NCBI GenBank assembly: GCA_018238825.1
Contig: JABCSP010000071.1
Location: 1-9,081 of the forward strand
Direction of reading: 5' to 3'
Source: Candidatus Thorarchaeota archaeon
Lineage (GTDB): Archaea; Asgardarchaeota; Thorarchaeia; Thorarchaeales; Thorarchaeaceae
Length of the DNA: 9,081 bases
Shown: piece after piece, positions 1 through 5,621 of the stretch
Layout: each line of letters begins with the position of its first letter
Numbering within the stretch: the stretch's first letter is position 1
Made by a program: the position numbers and the translations under genes
Notes under the pieces: model-generated
Database searches by the model: none
Told to the model about the DNA's origin: nothing
Seen by the model: the letters and a program-made list of their open reading frames with translations, nothing else

Positions 1-201
1 AGTTAGAGTTGGCACATACTTGTTATCAATAAGTTTCCCAGTAATTGCATCAACAGGACATCCTGCAACACATGAGCCACACTCAATACAGGCGCCAGTA
101 GCTATGACTTCTCTTTCTAATTTCTTGAAAGCATATCGCTTTGTTTTTTCTTTGAGCACTTTCTGAATCTCGTCAACTGTTGATTTATAGTCGTGAGGCA
201 T
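1..201 (-). CDS. N-terminal part of a 4Fe-4S protein, probably coenzyme F420 hydrogenase/dehydrogenase beta subunit family (partial)
   Basis: The reading frame runs from an ATG at 201-199 leftwards to the window edge without a stop, giving 67 codons. Residues 38-49 form a CxxCxxCxxxCP ferredoxin-type motif (C38, C41, C44, C48, P49), which in known families binds one [4Fe-4S] cluster. A lysine-rich helix comes before it, with a segment reading FKKLEREVIATGACIECG just ahead of and into the motif. This resembles the N-terminus of FrhB-like proteins (F420-reducing hydrogenase beta subunit and relatives), where a ferredoxin module precedes an FAD/F420-binding domain. Only the ferredoxin part is in view, so the family call is an inference, and another ferredoxin-domain oxidoreductase is possible. 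The start is supported by a GGTGA ribosome binding site six bases upstream. The gene has its own upstream AT-rich element and is separated by about 94 bases from herA, so it is probably not part of that operon. Confidence 0.6.
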   Translation of the reverse strand, partial: MPHDYKSTVDEIQKVLKEKTKRYAFKKLEREVIATGACIECGSCVAGCPVDAITGKLIDNKYVPTLT

Positions 202-207
202 TATCGT

Positions 208-212
208 TCACC
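208..212 (-). promoter_or_regulatory. Ribosome binding site (GGTGA) of the 4Fe-4S gene
   Basis: On the minus strand GGTGA lies six bases before the ATG at 201. It matches the part of the archaeal anti-Shine-Dalgarno complement GGAGGTGATC, and it picks this ATG over the out-of-frame ATG at 214. Confidence 0.6.
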
Positions 213-224
213 ATGTGGGTCTCT

Positions 225-254
225 AATTTAAAATGACACACCTCTTATTTAGCC
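225..254 (-). promoter_or_regulatory. Promoter region with two TATA-like boxes upstream of the 4Fe-4S gene
   Basis: Two AT-rich, TATA-like stretches read on the minus strand: CTAAATAA near 244-251 and ATTTTAAATT at 225-234. With the usual archaeal spacing of about 25 bases to the start of transcription, the first would give a short leader of about 20 bases that still contains the GGTGA site. The second would give an almost leaderless message. The first fits the ribosome binding site better. This is position-based inference. Confidence 0.4.
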
Positions 255-295
255 ATAGCGGAAACATGGTGATGTAGTTATTCTTGAATAGATAA

Positions 296-2194
296 TCACT
301 TGGTTGTAGCCTTTGTTGGCGGTTTCAGCACTCTATCTATATGCTCCTTCAGAGTGTCTTCTGAGTTGTCTGCTTTTACGAAGACAGGCACGTTATCAAG
401 ACCTGTAGCGATATAGCTTGAGAGTAGCCATGATCCTGGGGGAAATTCTAGAGTCTTGTCAAGAATACTTAGGTCGATTTGGAATGAGCTACTCACTACT
501 GTCCTGTCATAGGGTCTCGGTAATGTACCAACAAAGAATGTGTGAAGCTGTTGCATGATATTCGTATTCAGGTAAGCAATTCTCTGAGTTGCAATAGCTC
601 CCCCTAAACCGTATTTTCTTCCTTGTCTTAGTAGACGTTCTACTGCATTACTGCAACGTTCTGTTAGACCTCTTGGATTGCTAGGTATGAATTCTTGTGC
701 TTCATCGAAGACAAAGAGGATTTGAGGTTTAATCTCAAATTTCCTTTTTCGATACTTGAGAGCAGCTCCAGTCAATTTTATGACAAGCTCGCGAAGTACA
801 TCAGGATCTGCCATTGATATACAAATGACTCGTTCTGGACCCGATAGCATTTTCAGAATATCTTTGATTGTTACACCTGTTTTAGTTGCTTTCTGGCCTC
901 TTGCCAAATTGCGTTTAAGACTGCTACGTGTTGTAGCCCATGCATAAACTCCAGAACTTGAATGAACACTGAAACTCTCAGCTGCAGTTTTTGCTTTAGT
1001 TGCAAATTGATCGATGAAAGTTTCATCTAGGATATCGCTATTTATCTTATTATTATCTTCAATCCAATCATTTACAAAATCTAACGTTTCCTCAATTGCC
1101 TGAATATAATGAGGTTTATCTAAACCTTGACCAGCCCTCATATCTTGAATCTCTTGAAGCACTCCGCCATAAGTTGGAATTTGAGTTAGTGACTGGTTGT
1201 AATGAGTAACATGGCCATCATTAAACAATTTCTTCAGTACTTCATTAGCTCTATCATCATCTTCAAAGTCACGAGGCTTAACAATGGATCGTGCAAACTC
1301 ATCAGGAGAATTGGCTTCTTCTTCAAGTATTATTTTTCCTGGAATCTTAGGGTCTGAAAATATATCACTAATGAGAAATGGATATTCACAGCTAATATCA
1401 AAGATAACAATTTTTGTATCCTTTGTATGGTATAGTATTCTTCTGAACAGATTTGCGAGCAGATTGCTTTTACCTCCACCCGTGAAGGAAAATACTCCAA
1501 AGTGATATCTGACTAGCTTGTGAAGGTCAACATAAATCGGGACTTGTTCATCTGATTCCAAAAACATTCTAAGGGTTCCAACACGAGGATCTTTCTTTGG
1601 ATCTTGGAATGATGTTTTACTCTTGAAACCAATGGCATCTTTTACCTTTGAATTGTATATTTCATCGACCGTCTTCATATTGATTACAAAGACTTCCTCC
1701 CCTAGGAGCGGATAAGAAAATCCTTTCCTAAATTCTGTTTCGCCTTTAGAATTGAAGACTATATCGTAATTTATTGGGATGGCAGTCAGGTGAACCATCA
1801 TTGTCGCTTGGTCATCAGTAGACCAATCTGGTACAGACTGCTCTATAATTTCCATTTGCATGGGATAGTAATGACTATCACTGACTCCTCCCAATCCATA
1901 GTGCAGTGGCCAAACCTTACTGATTACCATGACTGTGTATCGTTCAATTCCTTCTTTAGCTGATTTCTTTGATTGCCCCTTGAAATTCTTGACTGCAAGA
2001 AGCATTCCTTCTTCTAATTGTGCCATGAGTTCTTTGTTGTATCGAATCTTAATTCGACAATCGTACCTGGCTGCTGAACCTGCCCACTCTGAAGTGTAAT
2101 TTGCAGAAATGGGAATAACCCTTGCTAATCTGCCATCGAATGCGCCATCGAAATCTGTAAAGTGTTTTTTATGAAGTTCTTCTTGATTGCTCAT
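296..2194 (-). CDS. herA: HerA-like hexameric DNA-translocating ATPase (HAS-barrel plus RecA-fold domain)
   Basis: 632 residues, complete. The N-terminal region (about 20-190) is beta-rich and starts with GRLARVIPIS, as in HAS-barrel domains. The P-loop is TGGGKSN at 238-244 (K242, S243), and its first glycine (pattern GxxxxGKS) is replaced by S236. Walker B is LFVFDEAQEF at 493-502 (D497, E498). ERLLRQGRKYGLGG at 519-532 and ATQR at 535-538 match the region of HerA/FtsK-type ATPases that carries the trans arginine and sensor residues. A long, mostly helical segment (about 280-440) lies between the Walker motifs. In the family, HerA forms a hexameric ring that pumps DNA into the NurA nuclease. 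The gene follows the NurA-like gene with a 26-nt overlap and has a strong Shine-Dalgarno site, so translation is probably coupled. The stop is TGA. Family assignment is firm; substrate and cellular role (repair or defence) are inferred. Confidence 0.92.
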   Translation of the reverse strand: MSNQEELHKKHFTDFDGAFDGRLARVIPISANYTSEWAGSAARYDCRIKIRYNKELMAQLEEGMLLAVKNFKGQSKKSAKEGIERYTVMVISKVWPLHYGLGGVSDSHYYPMQMEIIEQSVPDWSTDDQATMMVHLTAIPINYDIVFNSKGETEFRKGFSYPLLGEEVFVINMKTVDEIYNSKVKDAIGFKSKTSFQDPKKDPRVGTLRMFLESDEQVPIYVDLHKLVRYHFGVFSFTGGGKSNLLANLFRRILYHTKDTKIVIFDISCEYPFLISDIFSDPKIPGKIILEEEANSPDEFARSIVKPRDFEDDDRANEVLKKLFNDGHVTHYNQSLTQIPTYGGVLQEIQDMRAGQGLDKPHYIQAIEETLDFVNDWIEDNNKINSDILDETFIDQFATKAKTAAESFSVHSSSGVYAWATTRSSLKRNLARGQKATKTGVTIKDILKMLSGPERVICISMADPDVLRELVIKLTGAALKYRKRKFEIKPQILFVFDEAQEFIPSNPRGLTERCSNAVERLLRQGRKYGLGGAIATQRIAYLNTNIMQQLHTFFVGTLPRPYDRTVVSSSFQIDLSILDKTLEFPPGSWLLSSYIATGLDNVPVFVKADNSEDTLKEHIDRVLKPPTKATTK

Positions 2195-4154
2195 GACTAG
2201 ATCTCCTTTCTCTAAAACTGCTGAGATAGAACAGGAACTCTCGTAGGTCTGGACGGTTGATCAACCAGTTACCAGTGCTCTCGACCATCCCTTGTATTTG
2301 TGTGAAATGGTATTTTGCTATTTTATCAGCGACGAATAGTGGTTTAAGATGCCCAAACAATTCTGGAATACTCATACTTGTCATTGCTTTGAATAGTGGT
2401 AGAATGAATGATTGGACCTGATTTTCCTGCCCCTCATAGAATACAACGTCCACTGGCTCTGGATAATCTGGTCTGTTTTCATAATCATGCTTGAGATTAA
2501 CAGTCTGCGCGGGATGACCATCAAAATCTGGATACATCAGACGATCGTAAAGTAATACATTGCTTCTAAGTTTGGGATCAGAGCTTGCTTGACAAAGCTG
2601 AAAGTATGACTTGAGAAAAGTTCTATCAAGAGATATTTGATTTCTTCTTGCACCTGATACTAACCCTGGTGTTCTCTCAAGATGTGGTACAATCGTTTTG
2701 AAGGCTGTATCATACTCCACTGACGCCCATGGAACCTTCAACTTTTCACGTTCATGAAGTGATATCCACTGGAGAATCATTCGGTCGGTATCTGGAGTAT
2801 CCTCACGTTTATCTGTAAATCCACCATTGAATCTCCCTACAAAGTTTAGAACTGGTAATACCTGTCTCTTGAGGTCTCTTGCTGAAGTGTCCTTGGCAAC
2901 TCCTACTAGAAGGATGCGATCTTTCCAACACTTCTCTACAGTCATATAGAGTGAAACCAAACTTAAGAATGCAAGATCGCTCGTTGTTAGCCATCGACCA
3001 TTAATCTTGAAACGATCTTCATAGCCAACCTCGGGGTCAGTTGAAAAGAGGCGTCCACACACATCTTCTATTAGTGTCTGCATTCTTTTCTTCAGGCCAC
3101 GGTACTGAGGCTTCAACACAAAATGGTCTTTCTTTCTGACAAAAAGTCCCTCTGCATCTCCAGTGCCTTTAATTCCTTTCTTGAGTTCTTTATCCAATCT
3201 AGCTTGTCTGAACTCATTGTCAAGACCCATCTTTTCTATTAGCTCTTCACGCGTGAAACTATTTCCTTCTGCATTCATGAGCTCAACGATAATTCTGGGA
3301 AGGAGAAATTCTCCACGAGCAGACGGTGTTCCCATCTTCAAGTTCCCAAATAGACGTCGTGCATAGATCCATTCTGTTTTAGTAAGTGGTCTACCATCTA
3401 TTTTGTATCCAATAAGCCCACATTCCTTGTCTAGATTCAAACGAAAGTCAGAGGTTTCTGCATAGAAGGATGCAACCTCGGATGAAAAGACTCGATCAAA
3501 AAGAAGGATATCAACAGGGTCTTCGGAATGTACAAGTTGGTATCCCAGATAGAATTCTGAGAGACCCATCATGAAGTCCGCAAATGCTGAATTGTCGATT
3601 ACCCATGAATCACTATAGCTTATTGAGTGGTCTACTTCACCATTTTCAGACCTTACCAGGAGTGTCTGATCTATTTGGGGTACTTCACTGATGTAGATGG
3701 GAAGGACACTTGATACACCAACTCCGTGTTCTAAATATTTTTCATCATAGGAGATTTCTGATTCTCCATTCTCTTCAATCTTAATACTACCAAAAGCTGG
3801 GTAAGCTCCCGCGAAAAATATCAGAAGGTCAAAGATATCATATTTGAGTACAGTACCATCAATACCCGCAAACTTGAGATTTCTTTTTCCAAAGAACTTG
3901 TCTACAAACTTTGGATCAAATGTTGCTGAATCATATGAAATTAGCAACTTCGACATGAATTCATCGTATACTCCCTTGAGACTTTCAAATTTACCTTTGT
4001 AATCCTTGACCTGTTTTTGAGCACCTCCAAGAAGTAGCCCTCCTGTTTGTTTGAGGTGCCGTGCAATGAAGGAAGAGTCATCATCCATAGTAGTCCCCAC
4101 AACTCCGGACAAGTATTGTAGTGTACAAGCCAAGATAAGAACGTTACTCGGCAT
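2169..4154 (-). CDS. nurA: Expanded NurA-like nuclease, HerA partner, with a winged-helix-like insertion
   Basis: 661 residues from the first ATG. NurA-type blocks appear in order: AGIDGT at 96-101 (D99, the DGS-like metal-binding motif), VDILLFDRVFSS at 214-225 (D220, equivalent to the LDGS strand), LLVGVAKDTSAR at 415-426 (K421), LLYDRLMYPDFDGHP at 534-548, and HLKPLFVADKIAKYHF at 602-617, the usual C-terminal helix block. NurA proteins are usually about 350-450 residues. Much of the excess lies between D220 and the VAKDT block, where residues about 285-350 look like a winged helix: three helices, then a basic beta-hairpin LFVRKKDHFVLKP. By family, NurA is a Mn-dependent nuclease acting with HerA on DNA ends. 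An internal ATG at 4088 (residue 23) is an alternative start; neither ATG has a clear Shine-Dalgarno site. The gene lies 11 bases after the MFS stop and overlaps herA by 26 bases. Similarity is motif-level and divergent, so nuclease activity is inferred. Confidence 0.72.
   Translation of the reverse strand: MPSNVLILACTLQYLSGVVGTTMDDDSSFIARHLKQTGGLLLGGAQKQVKDYKGKFESLKGVYDEFMSKLLISYDSATFDPKFVDKFFGKRNLKFAGIDGTVLKYDIFDLLIFFAGAYPAFGSIKIEENGESEISYDEKYLEHGVGVSSVLPIYISEVPQIDQTLLVRSENGEVDHSISYSDSWVIDNSAFADFMMGLSEFYLGYQLVHSEDPVDILLFDRVFSSEVASFYAETSDFRLNLDKECGLIGYKIDGRPLTKTEWIYARRLFGNLKMGTPSARGEFLLPRIIVELMNAEGNSFTREELIEKMGLDNEFRQARLDKELKKGIKGTGDAEGLFVRKKDHFVLKPQYRGLKKRMQTLIEDVCGRLFSTDPEVGYEDRFKINGRWLTTSDLAFLSLVSLYMTVEKCWKDRILLVGVAKDTSARDLKRQVLPVLNFVGRFNGGFTDKREDTPDTDRMILQWISLHEREKLKVPWASVEYDTAFKTIVPHLERTPGLVSGARRNQISLDRTFLKSYFQLCQASSDPKLRSNVLLYDRLMYPDFDGHPAQTVNLKHDYENRPDYPEPVDVVFYEGQENQVQSFILPLFKAMTSMSIPELFGHLKPLFVADKIAKYHFTQIQGMVESTGNWLINRPDLREFLFYLSSFRERRSSHEQSRRTS
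2201..2208 (-). promoter_or_regulatory. Strong ribosome binding site (AAGGAGAT) of herA
   Basis: AAGGAGAT on the minus strand is six bases upstream of the herA ATG at 2194-2192 and lies within the sequence coding the last residues of the NurA-like protein. It fixes the herA start and lets ribosomes reinitiate where the upstream gene ends at 2169. Confidence 0.75.
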
Positions 4155-4165
4155 TAGCGAGTGTT

Positions 4166-5473
4166 CTAACTTGTCGTTGTTTCTTCGTTCATATCACCGC
4201 TATTATCTTCTAATGACCCATTCTGTGTTTTCTGTGCATCTGGTAGATCAATTGATTTCACAGCTGGTATCATCAGGAGAGCGAACACTAAAGTTGCAAT
4301 GCCTGCAAATCCAAATAAGAAACTGAGACTATTACTTATCTCCCATATGTATGCTCCAAAGGAAAATGCAAAGAATCCTATAATACTTGTAGCATAACGA
4401 TAGGTGCCCAATGCACGCCCCTTCATTTCTTCTGGGACACTTCCTGCAACAATCGTGTTTTCTGCGCCTATCCAAAGACCAATTGGAAGCGCCCACATAA
4501 TATTCAGACCAACTAAGACCCAAAATCCTTGGAATATTGAGAATGCTATTATTATGATGGCATTTCCGATGAGAGCTACAACTATTGCTGCTTTTACATT
4601 TTTATCCGCAAGTGTACCCGCAAAATAGAGGAGTATTGCACTTGTAATTGAAAATGCTGACCAAGCGTACCCGTAGTATGACGCGCTAATTCCCCACTCG
4701 CCAACAACTAGATTTCCAAGATATGGGACAGATGCTCTCATGAAAAAGATAAATCCTGCGATACCAATGACAAACTTCCAGAAATTCTTTCCAAGGCCTC
4801 GGATAGTAATCATAGGTCCTTTCCTTGCCTTGTTGATTACATCTTTTCCAAGGGATTCTTTTACGAATGCAAATGTAGCTACCAGAGCTATGACCGCCCC
4901 AATAGATGCGATAAGATGCAGATGACTTGCAGTGTACCCATTCTCAAGCATTAGTCCTCCAAGAATGGGACTAAGACCATCGACAAGAAAGGCAGGTAAT
5001 AGCACCATGGTGAATGTTCTTGCACTATTTGATCCACCCTCTGCTACAATTTCATCAGCTGGGATTGCAGCTGTGATAACAAGAATTGAAGCCCACCCAA
5101 ACTCTGCGATAGCATATTCAATAGCAATAAGCGGCCAAGTAGGGTTTAACCACATTCCGAGAAGACCTATCGCCAATGGGATAAAGGATATGACCATTGT
5201 ATTCTTTCGCCCGATAAAATCTGCGATGATTCCTGAAGCCATGAATCCTATAATCATTGCTAAGGTTCCAACTGAGAGTACTGTTCCAATCTGCCATCGT
5301 AAAAGCGCGACTTCAAACTCAAGAAAGATGCTGAACTCCCATAGCCATAAGCTCATAGCAAATTGAGCAATACCTGTTACCAAAGCTAAGCGCCACAGAT
5401 TCATGTTCAGTCCAAGTACTTTACGAGACCTTCCGCTCATGACTACTGGATATGGTTCAGAATCTGCTGGCAT
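4166..5473 (-). CDS. Major facilitator superfamily transporter
   Basis: 435 residues from the ATG at 5473-5471. About 12 hydrophobic membrane segments run from residue 25 to about 408. Motif A of the superfamily is GIIADFIGRK at 81-90 in the loop after the second segment. A basic, hydrophilic central loop (about 204-233) separates the two six-helix halves. A related loop, VPEEMKGRALGTYRY, is at 346-360. The tail from about 409 is hydrophilic and acidic and lies outside the membrane domain. MFS carriers move small solutes by secondary transport; the substrate cannot be told here. The frame stays open to an ATG at 5569, but that form adds 32 non-membrane residues and overlaps the divergent debranching-family gene. 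ATG 5440 is a shorter alternative. The stop (TAG) is 11 bases before the first NurA ATG, so the transporter probably heads the MFS-nurA-herA transcript. Confidence 0.85.
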   Translation of the reverse strand: MPADSEPYPVVMSGRSRKVLGLNMNLWRLALVTGIAQFAMSLWLWEFSIFLEFEVALLRWQIGTVLSVGTLAMIIGFMASGIIADFIGRKNTMVISFIPLAIGLLGMWLNPTWPLIAIEYAIAEFGWASILVITAAIPADEIVAEGGSNSARTFTMVLLPAFLVDGLSPILGGLMLENGYTASHLHLIASIGAVIALVATFAFVKESLGKDVINKARKGPMITIRGLGKNFWKFVIGIAGFIFFMRASVPYLGNLVVGEWGISASYYGYAWSAFSITSAILLYFAGTLADKNVKAAIVVALIGNAIIIIAFSIFQGFWVLVGLNIMWALPIGLWIGAENTIVAGSVPEEMKGRALGTYRYATSIIGFFAFSFGAYIWEISNSLSFLFGFAGIATLVFALLMIPAVKSIDLPDAQKTQNGSLEDNSGDMNEETTTS

Positions 5474-5621
5474 AAAAACATCATAAGAATTTGTGATTGT
5501 TCTCCTTATGATGGTGTCTATCCCCGCGACAAATCTCGTATCACACAACCTTAAAGTATTCGGGCACAATCAAAAGTTCGAGAACAAAAGACACTGGGGT
5601 CTTGCGCTATTGATATCTTTG
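5438..5621. promoter_or_regulatory. Divergent start and promoter region between the MFS operon and the debranching-family gene
   Basis: This stretch holds all candidate starts for both genes: minus-strand ATGs at 5473 and 5440; plus-strand GTG 5493, ATG 5508, ATG 5511, TTG 5610 and TTG 5619. It includes a minus-strand AAGGAG at 5507-5502, 28 bases before ATG 5473, which is too far for a typical site. TATA-like candidates are ATAAAAA at 5472-5478 (plus) and the CCTTAAAGTA stretch at 5549-5558, which reads as TACTTTAAGG on the minus strand and so could serve either direction. If the second box drives the plus-strand gene, translation would start at a TTG near 5610. If the first does, ATG 5508 would be nearly leaderless. 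The sequence does not settle this. Confidence 0.45.

Noticed and set aside
202..295. Terminator after herA
   Set aside because: No T-run or stem-loop is visible on the minus strand between the herA stop and the next start.
4932..5366. 144-codon plus-strand frame opposite the MFS gene
   Set aside because: It lies entirely antisense to the transporter, has no ribosome binding site or recognisable domain, and its Ile/Pro/Ala-rich composition mirrors hydrophobic codons on the other strand.
5474..5569. N-terminal 32-residue extension of the MFS transporter from ATG 5569
   Set aside because: The added residues are polar, not membrane-like, precede the family's usual start, and run through the probable start region of the divergent gene.
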